Shown here in pieces: positions 26,148 to 35,426 of a stretch of 64,000 nt of DNA; position 1 is the first letter of the stretch; each line of letters starts with the position of its first letter. A program made the position numbers and the translations under genes. The stretch is from JAVVEG01 sp041751425 (GTDB lineage Bacteria > Pseudomonadota > Gammaproteobacteria > Pseudomonadales > Pseudohongiellaceae): the NCBI GenBank assembly GCA_041751425.1, contig JBGSXL010000010.1, positions 37,650 to 101,649 of the forward strand, read 5' to 3'. The notes under the pieces were generated by a model that was given only the letters and a program-made list of their open reading frames with translations, did not search any database and was not told where the DNA came from.

Positions 26148-27175
26148 TGTCTGAAACCAACGCCGACAAACCATCAACGCCATCGGTAGTGAAATTCGCC
26201 AACGCTATCGCTCCGGGTGCGCAGATCAAGCTCGCCAATCCGCGGGGTTTTTGTGCAGGCGTTGATCGCGCCATTGATATTGTCAATCGCGCACTGGATA
26301 TTTTCGGCGCACCTATTTATGTGCGACACGAAGTGGTACATAACAAATTTGTGGTAGACCAGTTGCGTGCACGCGGCGCCATTTTTGTTGATGAATTGAG
26401 TGATATTCCGTTGGTTGACGCGCGTGACAGATCATCCATTGTAGTGTTCAGTGCGCACGGCGTTTCGCAATCCGTGAAAGAGGAAGCGGAAGAGAAAGGC
26501 TTTAAGATTTTTGATGCAACCTGCCCACTGGTTACGAAAGTACATCTGGAAGTGATTCGCTTTAGTGCAGAGGGGCGGGAGTGTGTTTTGATTGGTCATG
26601 CCCGCCATCCCGAGGTGGAAGGCACCATGGGTCAGTATGACGAAAGTGCCGGTGGAAGAATTTATCTGGTTGAATCTGTAGACGATGTAGAAAAACTTAA
26701 GGTGAGGCACCCAGAGAGTCTTTCCTATGTGACACAAACCACTTTATCCATGGACGATACAGCGAAAGTGATTGATGCATTACGACAACGTTTCCCGGCC
26801 ATCGATGGTCCGCGCAAGAAGGACATTTGCTACGCTACTCAGAATCGTCAGGATGCAGTGAAGCAACTGGCATTGGAATGTGAATTATTGCTGGTAGTCG
26901 GCTCGCCAAACAGTTCCAACTCCAATCGTCTGAAAGAGCTGGCTGAACGGATGGGTTGCGAATCGTATTTGATAGACAGCGTGAATGATCTGCAAACCAG
27001 CTGGTTTGCCGGCAAGTCCCGTTTTGGAGTGACAGCTGGCGCTTCCGCACCAGAAGTACTGGTTAAACAGGTGGTGGACCGACTGCGCCAGATCTGCGGT
27101 CAGGAACCGCAGGAGTTGCTGGGTGTAGAAGAAAACGTTGTGTTCAGTATGCCGAAAGAACTGCGGGCGAATTGA
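26147..27175 (+). CDS. ispH: 4-hydroxy-3-methylbut-2-enyl diphosphate reductase
   Basis: A 342-residue [4Fe-4S] enzyme that performs the last step of the MEP isoprenoid pathway, yielding IPP and DMAPP. The conserved cysteines are in NPRGFCAGVDRAIDIV, FDATCPLVTKVH and KDICYATQNRQ, and the substrate residues in HEVVHNKFVVD, VVGSPNSSNSNRLKE and GASAPEVLV are present. It has an N-terminal extension of about 25 residues (rich in T, P, S) before the family start KLANPRG, slightly longer than usual. The TAATG overlap with fkpB supports the chosen start. The gene ends 3 bp before a convergent gene. Confidence 0.97.
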   Translation: MSETNADKPSTPSVVKFANAIAPGAQIKLANPRGFCAGVDRAIDIVNRALDIFGAPIYVRHEVVHNKFVVDQLRARGAIFVDELSDIPLVDARDRSSIVVFSAHGVSQSVKEEAEEKGFKIFDATCPLVTKVHLEVIRFSAEGRECVLIGHARHPEVEGTMGQYDESAGGRIYLVESVDDVEKLKVRHPESLSYVTQTTLSMDDTAKVIDALRQRFPAIDGPRKKDICYATQNRQDAVKQLALECELLLVVGSPNSSNSNRLKELAERMGCESYLIDSVNDLQTSWFAGKSRFGVTAGASAPEVLVKQVVDRLRQICGQEPQELLGVEENVVFSMPKELRAN

Positions 27176-27178
27176 TCG

Positions 27179-28165
27179 TTACAACCCCTGCGCAGCGCGT
27201 TCCTCAGCGCGTGCACCCGACAGAATCCCTTCCAACGCATAGTTGCCCTCATGACAGGCGTATTCGTAAATCGGGTCTTCGCTATACGTATAGTTTATGA
27301 CCGCCGTCCAGGGGCTAACCCAGGTGGTGGGATCTTCTACAGTGAATTCATATTGCAGAATATCTGGTCCGGTGCGTGTATAGCGCTCCGTAAATATGCG
27401 ATTTTCCGCAGCGCCACGGAAATTGCTTTCCGGTGAGAAATTGCGGGTTTCGACTACCAGTGTGTCACCATCCCAATAACCGCGGGAATCGCCATGCCAG
27501 AGGCGTATTGAGTCATCGATATGGGCTTCTTTGTCCAGTGGGATGATACGCACGTCATGAATCATTTCCTGAATAATCGCGACCGTGTCTTTGCTCTGTA
27601 CTATCTGATAATAGCTGTTGTAACCGGCAAGCAGATAAGGCATGCCATAGGTAATGCAGCGCTCCTGTATAGGCCGGTCCAGCCACGAGTCTGCTGGTCT
27701 TTCGCGTCGCGCCTGCATGGCGGCCATCATTCTGCTGCGGGCGGCCTCTGTCATTTCCGGCAATCTGCCATTGGGTGGATCCACTATCAAAGAAGTACGA
27801 TTTTCCAGTTGCCGCTCTACCATCCAACTGGAATCGTAGTTGCCTGTTGAAGGGTCGTAGGACTCCACTTCCCCAGACAACACGGCATTAAAAAAGCCAT
27901 CACCAAACAGAGCGTCACCATCGTCATTGGCTATCTCTGCAGCGCGTGCAGCCAATTGTGCAAATTCTTCTTCGGAGAGTTGCTCCCTGTCGGCAAATAT
28001 CTGCGGTCGCTCCAATGGCGTCACACTATTGTTCGCCCAGACGCCTTGAAAATCCGGATGCCCGTCGATGGTGCGTGGTAACACCCAGTCGTCCTGTTGT
28101 GCGAAACTCTGCAGAGGAAGCAGGGCGGACAGAAGAAGTGCAAGTTCAATTTTCAAATTTTTCAT
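27179..28165 (-). CDS. Secreted protein of uncharacterised family (paralogue 1 of 3)
   Basis: A 328-residue exported protein with a signal peptide (residues 1-22, SFA/QQ). The mature part opens with LPRTIDGHPDFQGVWANN and later has IVDPPNGRLPEM, RCITYGMPYL, YQIVQSKDTVAIIQEM, IHDVRIIPLD, WDGDTLVVETRNF, ERYTRTGPDILQYEFTVED and YEYACHEGNYALEGIL. These blocks recur in the two neighbouring genes at 28212-29024 and 29543-30544, so this is a local paralogue group. No catalytic motif is recognised; a conserved Cys-His pair (ACHEGNY) could bind a metal. The ATG at 28165 with GGAGCAGGCA is preferred to a start 23 codons earlier because it begins the signal peptide. The function is unknown. Confidence 0.75.
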   Translation of the reverse strand: MKNLKIELALLLSALLPLQSFAQQDDWVLPRTIDGHPDFQGVWANNSVTPLERPQIFADREQLSEEEFAQLAARAAEIANDDGDALFGDGFFNAVLSGEVESYDPSTGNYDSSWMVERQLENRTSLIVDPPNGRLPEMTEAARSRMMAAMQARRERPADSWLDRPIQERCITYGMPYLLAGYNSYYQIVQSKDTVAIIQEMIHDVRIIPLDKEAHIDDSIRLWHGDSRGYWDGDTLVVETRNFSPESNFRGAAENRIFTERYTRTGPDILQYEFTVEDPTTWVSPWTAVINYTYSEDPIYEYACHEGNYALEGILSGARAEERAAQGL

Positions 28166-28211
28166 TGCCTGCTCCAGTGGGGCTAACCCCGTCTGTATAT
28201 TGCATGGGTTT

Positions 28212-29024
28212 TTACTGTACGCTCTCAACGGCATCTTTACTCAAGTGGCCGTAAATCAGTTCTTCTGAAAATTCGACGCATTTGAATTCCAGTAATTGAG
28301 CATTCTCTTCCAGGCGCCGATACAGAGGTGTTCTGATTATCCACGGTCGGGAGAATACTTCCGGGTCTTCCATGGTGGCTTCGTAAATAATGACATCCGG
28401 CCCTTTGTGTGTGTAGCGTTCAACCACGCGCAAGGATTCGCTGTGATGGTTGCCTGAATGATCAAACCAGGTGTCCGGCATTTGCTCGGTCACCTCAATC
28501 ACCAACGTGTCACCTTCCCAATGGCCCAGCGAATGCCCCATCCAACTGGGTACCGGGGCTGCAAAATCGGGTCGATTCATGTAAACAATACGCATGGCAC
28601 TGGCAAACTCGTATGCCATAGCAATGTGTTCGGGCGACTGCACTATCTGAAAAGGGAAGGGCATGTAGTTGGCACGTGGTATTCCCGGCATATAGCATTT
28701 GACCACAGGGTCCAGTTGCAACCAGTTTTCCTGATTCGTCTGCTTTTTAGCCAGAGCAGCATCTGTGTAAGGAATGCTGCCACCGACAACAATGCCTAGC
28801 CCGGCGGGAATGGCGCCAAAAGCCCCAAGTTGAAACATCGGCCCTGGTCTGGCCGCATGTGGCTCTATGTCATAGTGGGCGGTGCCAATGGCCTGCCAGA
28901 TGCCGTTGAAATCAGGTTTACCATCTGCAGTGCGAGGGATATCGCTATCGGCCGCACTTGCGTTAATGGTAATAGTCATCAGCATTCCGCAAAGAATTGC
29001 TATTCGTGACCACGAAGCTCGCAT
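28212..29024 (-). CDS. Secreted protein of uncharacterised family (paralogue 2 of 3)
   Basis: A 270-residue exported protein; signal peptide about residues 1-24 (ASA/AD). It opens with IPRTADGKPDFNGIWQAIG and shares YMPFPFQIVQSPEHIAMAYE, GHWEGDTLVIEVTEQM, LRVVERYTHKGPDVIIYEA and TMEDPEVFSRPW with its neighbours. It lacks the NDPPNG-type block and the ACHEGNY block near the end, so it is the most divergent and shortest of the three. An AAGGAG site lies 9 bases upstream of the ATG. It precedes paralogue 1 on the same strand with 46 bp between them, so the two are probably co-transcribed. The function is unknown. Confidence 0.75.
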   Translation of the reverse strand: MRASWSRIAILCGMLMTITINASAADSDIPRTADGKPDFNGIWQAIGTAHYDIEPHAARPGPMFQLGAFGAIPAGLGIVVGGSIPYTDAALAKKQTNQENWLQLDPVVKCYMPGIPRANYMPFPFQIVQSPEHIAMAYEFASAMRIVYMNRPDFAAPVPSWMGHSLGHWEGDTLVIEVTEQMPDTWFDHSGNHHSESLRVVERYTHKGPDVIIYEATMEDPEVFSRPWIIRTPLYRRLEENAQLLEFKCVEFSEELIYGHLSKDAVESVQ

Positions 29025-29179
29025 ACATCTACTCCTTATTATTTTTGTTTCCGCTTACGCAATATTGTTATTACCACTGGCTCGGGGTATGTTCAGGGAG
29101 GCTACCTTGCGCTGCAGCAAGCCAGTAATATCACACGACTTCACATCGAAATCAACGCACAAGGGACTCTTGGAAACTC

Positions 29180-29539
29180 ATGCCCACACTGGTAGCTGTT
29201 TACGGAACATTGAAGCGCGGCGGCAGTAATTTCCATTTGCTGGAACAGGCTGAGTTTATCGGTGTAGATCAACTTAAAGGCATCGTGCTCTATGATCTGG
29301 GCCCTTACCCCGGAGCGCGAGAGGAATTGTCAGACGGTATCGATATCGAAGTGTATTCAGTGAATCCTGAGCAGCTGGCGCTGCTGGATGTGTTGGAAGA
29401 GTATCTGGCCGACACTCCGGAACAGGGTATGTACACCAGAAAACTGTTCACAACGCGTTTCGGAGCGGCCTGGGTTTATCTCTACAATCGCACAGTAACC
29501 AGCCTTCCGCGCATTAACGCGGGCAGCTGGCCACAGTGA
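29180..29539 (+). CDS. Gamma-glutamylcyclotransferase-like protein (GGCT/AIG2 fold)
   Basis: A 119-residue protein of the GGCT superfamily. It begins VAVYGTLKRGGSN, which provides the YGTLxxG substrate loop, and has an acidic residue in LDVLEEYL at the position of the catalytic glutamate in this fold. Relatives (YtfP, GGACT, ChaC-like) act on gamma-glutamyl-amine or glutathione-related substrates, though many bacterial members are uncharacterised. It is cytoplasmic, with no signal peptide. It sits between members of the secreted paralogue group but on the opposite strand, and ends 3 bp before paralogue 3, convergently. Confidence 0.8.
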   Translation: MPTLVAVYGTLKRGGSNFHLLEQAEFIGVDQLKGIVLYDLGPYPGAREELSDGIDIEVYSVNPEQLALLDVLEEYLADTPEQGMYTRKLFTTRFGAAWVYLYNRTVTSLPRINAGSWPQ

Positions 29540-29542
29540 CGG

Positions 29543-30544
29543 CTATTGTGCAGCGGCTTCCTGCATCTCCTGTACCCTGGCGCCCGCCAGAATGCCAGGT
29601 AATGCGTAATTGCCCTCATGGCAGGCAAATTCATACATCTTTTCACCTGCCGGCTTAGCATCAAACATCAACTCACCTGTCCACGGGGCTGTGAATGTTG
29701 CTGAGTCCTCTACAGTGAAAGAATACAGAACCTGCTCCGCTGATATGCGGCTAAAGCGCTCAGTTACTTTGACATTTTCCGACGCGCCAAACACTCGCTG
29801 TTGGGGGTGAAAGCCCTGGGTTTCCACGACCAGCGTGTCACCTTCCCAACGCCCCACGGAATCACCCATCCATTTCTGCATATCGGGCAGGGGTTCATCG
29901 TCAATGCGAATAATGCGAGCGTCGTGAACCATTTCAGCCAGAATCATCACGTAGTCATCGGTCTGCACGAACTGATAATTGTTGTTATACATCACCGGCA
30001 ACATGGGTGGGCCGGAATGATTACCGAATGACAGCAAACAGCGCTCGGCCAGCGGTCTGCCTTCCGGACCATCATAGGGCGCCGGACCATTGGGATCGCG
30101 ACGGAATCGGGCGCGCGGGTCACCGGCATAGGGAATTTGCCCATTAGGCGGATCAATGATGATGGAGGAACGATATTCACCGTTGATTATCTGTACCTGT
30201 GTACCAACTTCTTTCCAGAATTCGTTGTAACCATCCTCGGTGTCGCCATCATCACCGGCCTGGGCACCGGCACCGGGTTCACGATTTGGGTCGCTGTCGG
30301 CAAACTCAGCCGTCAAAAATGCTTGATGTCCGTCCTCAATGCGTTGTACCTGTTCGGGGCTCAAGGCTCTGGTTTCCCCGAACTCACTGTTGCGTGACAA
30401 TGGTGTCAATGTCTGATTCGTCCAGATACCCTGAAAGTCCGGTTTGCCACTCTCGGTGCGCGGAATGTCATTGTTTTGAGCAGTAACGTTCGTCATGCTC
30501 AAACCGAACACGAGTCCGGCAATCATGGAAAGCTTGGTTTTCAT
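29543..30544 (-). CDS. Secreted protein of uncharacterised family (paralogue 3 of 3)
   Basis: A 333-residue exported protein with a signal peptide (residues 1-22, VTA/QN). It shares the opening IPRTESGKPDFQGIWTNQ, the block IIDPPNGQIPYAG, RCLLSFGNHSGPP, YQFVQTDDYVMILAEM, VHDARIIRIDD, GRWEGDTLVVETQGF and FACHEGNYALPGILAGAR with paralogue 1, so these two are closest. An acidic, glycine-rich insertion (about residues 92-107, GAGAQAGDDGDTEDGY) is unique to it. The ATG follows a TCTCTCC-complement GGAGAGAAAA site. No enzymatic motif is recognised. Confidence 0.75.
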   Translation of the reverse strand: MKTKLSMIAGLVFGLSMTNVTAQNNDIPRTESGKPDFQGIWTNQTLTPLSRNSEFGETRALSPEQVQRIEDGHQAFLTAEFADSDPNREPGAGAQAGDDGDTEDGYNEFWKEVGTQVQIINGEYRSSIIIDPPNGQIPYAGDPRARFRRDPNGPAPYDGPEGRPLAERCLLSFGNHSGPPMLPVMYNNNYQFVQTDDYVMILAEMVHDARIIRIDDEPLPDMQKWMGDSVGRWEGDTLVVETQGFHPQQRVFGASENVKVTERFSRISAEQVLYSFTVEDSATFTAPWTGELMFDAKPAGEKMYEFACHEGNYALPGILAGARVQEMQEAAAQ

Positions 30545-30730
30545 TTTTCTCTCCTGGTTTTAACCTGGCTCGTTCCTGGATTAGAGCGAGTAGCAGAAAT
30601 AGCATGATTCTTGATCGGGGAGACTCTTTATGGAGTGACTCTTCAATAGAGTGATTATTGAATAGAAAGTGATCAGGTTCAATAGCGCAAAACATCATGA
30701 GTTGGACAGTTCCTCTTATCCAAGTCACCC

Positions 30731-30758
30731 TTGACGGGGTAGTCGCTGCGCGTATCAT
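30731..30758 (+). promoter_or_regulatory. Candidate sigma-70 promoter for the NylB-like hydrolase
   Basis: TTGACG (30731-30736) and TATCAT (30753-30758) are separated by 16 bases and lie 39 bases before the start codon at 30797. Both hexamers match the consensus at five of six positions. Confidence 0.5.
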
Positions 30759-30796
30759 GAGGGCATCTGATTAAAACAACAATACTGGGTGTAAGT

Positions 30797-32152
30797 ATGA
30801 AAAAGCTGGGTTTGGGTCTGATCATTATCATTGCTGTGTTTCTGGGTATCGCCTCCTTTGCAGGTTTTACTCCTGCCTATCTTTATCATGCCCCGAGTGT
30901 TGCAGCTGGTATTGGCGCCAAACTTTTGTGCAGTGCACGTTATGTGAGTGGTTTTTCCCAGCAACAGGCTTTCGCTGATCTGGTTCAATATTCACCCATT
31001 CTGCAGTACCTGGATGTTGAATATGATGAAGAGAATAAATCCGTTACAAGTTCTTTTTTCCGCTTGCAGCAAGCCACTGCCTCTTATTTACCTGTGCTGG
31101 GTTGCGCGCTGGATTACCCGGGTCACTCGCAAAGGCAACCTCTGAGCGTAAATGAGATATCCGTGCTAAGCAGCCTGTGGCCGCACGGTGATCGCGTCAA
31201 TACGCCTCGGGCCTCCGTGCAGACCCTGGTGCAATCGACTCTGGAACGGGACAACAACGAAGGGTTGAATACGCGTGCCCTGCTGGTTGCCCACAAAGGC
31301 GAGGTGATTGCCGAGTATTACGCCCAGGGGGCCAGCGCCAGTACGCCATTGCTGGGTTGGTCCATGGCGAAAAGTTTGACATCGATCATGGTAGGGAATC
31401 TGGCTATGCGGGGATTGCTGGATGCAGATGAAGCACCCGGTTTCTCTGCATGGGCGCAGGATGAACGCGCAGAAATCCGCACTGCAGACTTGTTGACTAT
31501 GACAGATGGGTTGGCTTTCTCGGAGGAGTACAACCCCGGTGACGATGCCACGGCGATGTTGTTTACGGAACCATCTGCCGCTGGGTATGTACTGGGAAAA
31601 CGCGCACAGCACCCGCCAGGTACGCATTTCAACTACAGCTCGGGTACCGCAAATATACTGTCACGCCTGCATCATGACCGTACCGGTGCGCATTTGACCA
31701 GCACCTATCTCGATTATCGCCGCAATATTCTGCAGCCCATGGGTTTCCAGCATGCCGTTTTTGAAACCGATGCCAGCGGTGTCTTCGTAGGCAGCTCCTA
31801 CTTCTACGCGTCTGCCCGCGATTGGGCTCGGTTGGGTCAGTTGATGCTCAACCAGGGCGTTTTAAACGGTGAGCGCGTTGTCAGTGCAGAGTGGGTGGCG
31901 CGCTCCATCGCAGCAAACGATTCAGCTAACGAGAAAGCCTATGGCTATCAATGGTGGTTGAACCGTGGTGACGCGCAGTTGCGTTGGCCAGACCTGCCGG
32001 AAGATGCTTTTGCCGCGCAGGGAAATCGCCAACAATGGGTAATGGTTGTCCCATCGCAGGAACTGGTCATAGTACGTTTGGGTTGGACGGCTGGCGGCTA
32101 CCCGGCCAATGAGCGTTTTGCAGATATTCTGGCCGCTGCAGTTGCTGAATAA
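30797..32152 (+). CDS. Serine hydrolase, beta-lactamase class C / NylB-like
   Basis: A 451-residue exported or membrane-anchored serine hydrolase with an N-terminal hydrophobic segment (about residues 4-22). The SxxK catalytic motif is SMAK at 189-192 in WSMAKSLTSIMVG, and the YxN-type motif is YSS at 280-282 in FNYSSGTANIL. The surrounding pattern (RTADLLTMTDGLAFSEEY, WARLGQLMLNQG) is that of the penicillin-binding-protein-like NylB/esterase group rather than true AmpC beta-lactamases. The third KTG box is not obvious. A good promoter lies 39 bp upstream. The substrate is unknown: amides, esters and short peptides are all possible. Confidence 0.85.
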   Translation: MKKLGLGLIIIIAVFLGIASFAGFTPAYLYHAPSVAAGIGAKLLCSARYVSGFSQQQAFADLVQYSPILQYLDVEYDEENKSVTSSFFRLQQATASYLPVLGCALDYPGHSQRQPLSVNEISVLSSLWPHGDRVNTPRASVQTLVQSTLERDNNEGLNTRALLVAHKGEVIAEYYAQGASASTPLLGWSMAKSLTSIMVGNLAMRGLLDADEAPGFSAWAQDERAEIRTADLLTMTDGLAFSEEYNPGDDATAMLFTEPSAAGYVLGKRAQHPPGTHFNYSSGTANILSRLHHDRTGAHLTSTYLDYRRNILQPMGFQHAVFETDASGVFVGSSYFYASARDWARLGQLMLNQGVLNGERVVSAEWVARSIAANDSANEKAYGYQWWLNRGDAQLRWPDLPEDAFAAQGNRQQWVMVVPSQELVIVRLGWTAGGYPANERFADILAAAVAE

Positions 32153-32307
32153 TCAGGTGATATTTAAGCTTTCAGGATGGACTTCTACGGCGCAGGCTTT
32201 TATTCTTTCCCCATGTGGAATCAGCACTGACATAGATCATAAAATCGAGATTCCTGCTGCGATAGAATAACAAGAATAGGCCTTGAATTACGGTTGGGGA
32301 GAGAAGA

Positions 32308-33444
32308 ATGAGCAGAATTTTGCTGCGGCGTATTGCACCTGTGTTTGCCATAGCCTTCATGTGCCTGGCGAACCCTGCGTATTCACAATCCTCATCGCCA
32401 TTACTGAGTGCCAGATACCCGGATCTGGTTAATTATTTCAATGCGTTTGAGATGATTCAGGCGGCCATTTTCGAAGAGGTCATGCTCACCAACCAATCTG
32501 CCGAATCGGCTATTGGCAAACAGTTGCTGCTGGAGTCCTTGCGCGAACTTGCCAGAGCCAAAACTTCCCACTATCACAGCTCCAGTAACCATTTGGCCAT
32601 GCTGGGCCCGTACCGGGTGTTCGAAAGTAGAGCTACCCCGGGGCTACTCGCAATGATTCGCGAGCAACACAGTTCCGATCAGGCTGCGCAAGCGTTGGCT
32701 GTTTCAGGTGCTCTTAGCGCCGATGCCGTTGCGGTGTTGAATCGGGGCAATGAATTTGTTGCTCAGCTAACCGAGATTTATCTGGATAATGACGTCATGG
32801 ACAAGCACCTCGCTGTCGACGAGTTGCTGGCTGACTACCTCAGCAATGATGCCCACTCTGTCGCCGCGCTGCCCAAATCTGCCGATTTATTGTCAAAACA
32901 TCCCTATGCGTATGCTTTTCGGGTTGGGTTTCCGCAACTCAGCGGTTTGACATGGGCGTCGCAATGGCTGCAACTGGCTACACTGGAGATCATGTTGATG
33001 GCCAGCAGTGACCGCGCTCTGGATGTGGGTATCGAAACTGCCATCGGTATCTATGTAGAGAAGATCGCGCGCTTGCACAGCAGCCTGATGTCTTTACCGG
33101 GTGATATTCCAAGCATGCCGGTCATTGCGCCGAACGTGTACAGCTTCCACCCTGGTGCGGCTTATGTGATAGACAATATTTCCATGTTGAAAGTAGTCCT
33201 TGGAGATATTCTCACACACCCGGAAGTCAACGACAGAGAGGCAGAGCTGACCGCCATGCTGGCCAAGTTCACGGATAAGGAAAACTATCTGGAAGATGAA
33301 ATAGATTATCTTACCTTCGTTTTGCGTGGTGGCATTTTCAATCAGGGTGGCCCAGCCTTTGGTGGGATGACTGAAAATGAACGCAACCGCTCCAGAGATT
33401 CGTTGGACAATCCGCATATCAGTCGCTTTCCAATGTCACTGTAA
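32308..33444 (+). CDS. Secreted protein of unknown function
   Basis: A 378-residue exported protein. Its signal peptide spans residues 1-26 (AYS/QS). The mature protein is largely helical by composition, with leucine/alanine-rich stretches (QLLLESLRELARAKTSHY, LAVDELLADYLS) and no recognised catalytic motif, membrane span or metal motif. The C-terminus is rich in Asn/Arg (ENERNRSRDSLDNPHISR). The ATG has a GGGGAGAGAAGA site. It sits between the NylB-like hydrolase and the thioredoxin-heme fusion on the same strand. I do not recognise the family. Confidence 0.65.
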   Translation: MSRILLRRIAPVFAIAFMCLANPAYSQSSSPLLSARYPDLVNYFNAFEMIQAAIFEEVMLTNQSAESAIGKQLLLESLRELARAKTSHYHSSSNHLAMLGPYRVFESRATPGLLAMIREQHSSDQAAQALAVSGALSADAVAVLNRGNEFVAQLTEIYLDNDVMDKHLAVDELLADYLSNDAHSVAALPKSADLLSKHPYAYAFRVGFPQLSGLTWASQWLQLATLEIMLMASSDRALDVGIETAIGIYVEKIARLHSSLMSLPGDIPSMPVIAPNVYSFHPGAAYVIDNISMLKVVLGDILTHPEVNDREAELTAMLAKFTDKENYLEDEIDYLTFVLRGGIFNQGGPAFGGMTENERNRSRDSLDNPHISRFPMSL

Positions 33445-33546
33445 GAGACAACTTGAGAGTCGCCCAAAGAGTGATTTTGAGCATTACTTTACGACGATGC
33501 AAAAAAACTTTGCAAAAAACATGGTGAATTGGTTCAAGCGATAAAT

Positions 33547-35280
33547 ATGAATAAAACACTATCAAAATATTTCCTTAAAAGCCTGCTTTGCATTGCCTGT
33601 GCGCCAGCACATGCGGCACTTGAGCGCATTGGTGATTTCGCACTACTTGATGATTCCGGTGAGTTTCATCAGGTGAGCCGCTACCAGCACAAAAAAGCAG
33701 TTGTGATTATGTCTTACGTAAAGAGCTGCGCAAACATGGAAGAGATGTTGCAACGCTATGCCGACTTGCGGGACGGGTTTCCCAGTGGCGAGATTGAATT
33801 TCTGCTTCTTGATCCTCAGGGCATGACCCGCAATGAGTTGGCCGCGCTTGATGTTGAGTTTCCTGTACTGCAGGATGAGGGCCAATTGATTGCTGAGAAA
33901 TTGCAGATTCAACATGCGGGTGCTGTACGCGTTCTTAATCCGGGCCGGTTGTCACTTTATTATAGGGGCAACAGTATGGATGCCGGGCTGCAGACAACAC
34001 TTGCCTCACTTTTGTCGCAACCGATCACGGATACCGTAGTGAACAGCGATACCCTTAGTGGAGCTGAGTGTGGTGTCAGCTTTCCTGCAAAAGAAAAGCA
34101 TACGGCCACGATTCCTGACTACGCCTCGGACATAGCACCCATCGTTATAGAAAATTGCTTCGAGTGTCACCGCATAGGAGGAGTAGGGCCGTTTGCGCTG
34201 GATAAGTATATTTCCCTGCTCGGTTGGTCGCCCATGATCAGAGAGGTTTTGTTGAACAAGCGCATGCCGCCTGCGCAGGTAGATCCGGATTTAGTTAAAT
34301 CCCGAAATGCGCGCTATATGCCAGTAGACCAACTGCAGACTTTAGTGCATTGGATTGACGCGGGCGCTCCGCGCGGCCTCGCTGAGGATGACCCGCTTGA
34401 GACAGCGACAGAGGAGCTCGGAACAACCAATGACACAAACTGGTTACTGGGCGTGCCCGACTTTATTGTCAGCGTGCCGGCAATACAGGTTCCTGCAACG
34501 GGCATTCTCGATTACGTGTATGTTGACATCGATCTGCCTTTCGAAGAGGACAAATGGGTGCGCGCGGTGCAGTATCAGGCGGGAGCTCCCGCGGTTCTGC
34601 ATCATTTGATGACGTTTGTTACAGCGCCCGAAGAAGATTTCTGGGGCACAGAACGCGACTCAGCGAATGAGGCACGGCGTTTCGTTGAAGGGTATGCACC
34701 AGGCGAAGCGCAGGCAACCGAATATCCGGAAGGTACCGCGGTCCTGATACCCAAGGGGCATAAACTTTCCATGCAATTTCATTATGTAAGTAATGGTCAG
34801 GCGACCATAGACGAGACGCAGCTGGCGCTTTACTTTGCGGAGCCACAACAAAGTAGCGGTAACACTCCGCTGCAGGAGAGACTGACTCAGCCTGTCGCAG
34901 CACAGTTCGTTGTACCTGCCAATGATCCTGAATTCCCGATGCTGGCAGAACATACTTTTAACGAAGATGTCGTTATCACGGGAGTTCGGGCACGAATGAA
35001 TTACCGTGGCAAGAAAATGAAATTCAGCGTGGAACAGCAGGACGGCAGCATGCGCGATATTTTCAGTGTGCCCGCCTACAACTATGGCTGGCAGCCGCAT
35101 TACATCCTGGCAGAGCCTGTGGTTGTTCCTGCAGGGTTGCGGGTTCAGGTCAGTGGTTCGTTCGACAACTCCGTGTCCAATCCTGCGAATCCGGATCCTG
35201 GCAGAGAGATGCGCTCAGGTGTGGAAAGCGACCAGGAGATGTTCACCGGATATTTTACCTACCATCGTTTGGTGAAGTAA
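33547..35280 (+). CDS. Thioredoxin-like / cytochrome c / copper-monooxygenase-like fusion protein
   Basis: A 577-residue exported multidomain protein. After a signal peptide (about residues 1-22, AHA/AL) comes a thioredoxin-fold peroxiredoxin-like domain (about 24-155). Its active-site region reads MSYVKSCANMEEM, with one cysteine and no CxxC. A heme c domain follows with ENCFECHRIGGVGP (CxxCH near residue 205), then a C-terminal domain like the copper type II ascorbate-dependent monooxygenases, with VLHHLMTFV, MQFHYVSNG and YNYGWQPHYILAEPVVVPAG. The family HxH copper motif is replaced by RMN (ITGVRARMNYRGKKM). The start at 33547 begins the signal sequence. A related protein lies convergently at 35427-36818. 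Electron transfer from heme to copper is inference. Confidence 0.75.
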   Translation: MNKTLSKYFLKSLLCIACAPAHAALERIGDFALLDDSGEFHQVSRYQHKKAVVIMSYVKSCANMEEMLQRYADLRDGFPSGEIEFLLLDPQGMTRNELAALDVEFPVLQDEGQLIAEKLQIQHAGAVRVLNPGRLSLYYRGNSMDAGLQTTLASLLSQPITDTVVNSDTLSGAECGVSFPAKEKHTATIPDYASDIAPIVIENCFECHRIGGVGPFALDKYISLLGWSPMIREVLLNKRMPPAQVDPDLVKSRNARYMPVDQLQTLVHWIDAGAPRGLAEDDPLETATEELGTTNDTNWLLGVPDFIVSVPAIQVPATGILDYVYVDIDLPFEEDKWVRAVQYQAGAPAVLHHLMTFVTAPEEDFWGTERDSANEARRFVEGYAPGEAQATEYPEGTAVLIPKGHKLSMQFHYVSNGQATIDETQLALYFAEPQQSSGNTPLQERLTQPVAAQFVVPANDPEFPMLAEHTFNEDVVITGVRARMNYRGKKMKFSVEQQDGSMRDIFSVPAYNYGWQPHYILAEPVVVPAGLRVQVSGSFDNSVSNPANPDPGREMRSGVESDQEMFTGYFTYHRLVK

Positions 35281-35335
35281 CTTCCTGACGGCAGACCAGT
35301 GCTGCCAAATGTCCTCCATTGCGATAATCACAAAG

Positions 35336-35372
35336 AAAAAGGGCGAAGAAATTAAATCTCTTCGCCCTTTTT
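35336..35372. terminator. Bidirectional intrinsic terminator
   Basis: A 14 bp perfect stem (AAAAAGGGCGAAGA with TCTTCGCCCTTTTT) around a 9-base loop, with A-run and T-run flanks. It lies between two convergent genes (ends at 35280 and 35427) and can stop transcription in both directions. Confidence 0.9.
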
Positions 35373-35426
35373 TATACTGCTTTTGTTGCTCGTCACTCCA
35401 GCCTGGAGTATACGCGTCTGGTGTGA

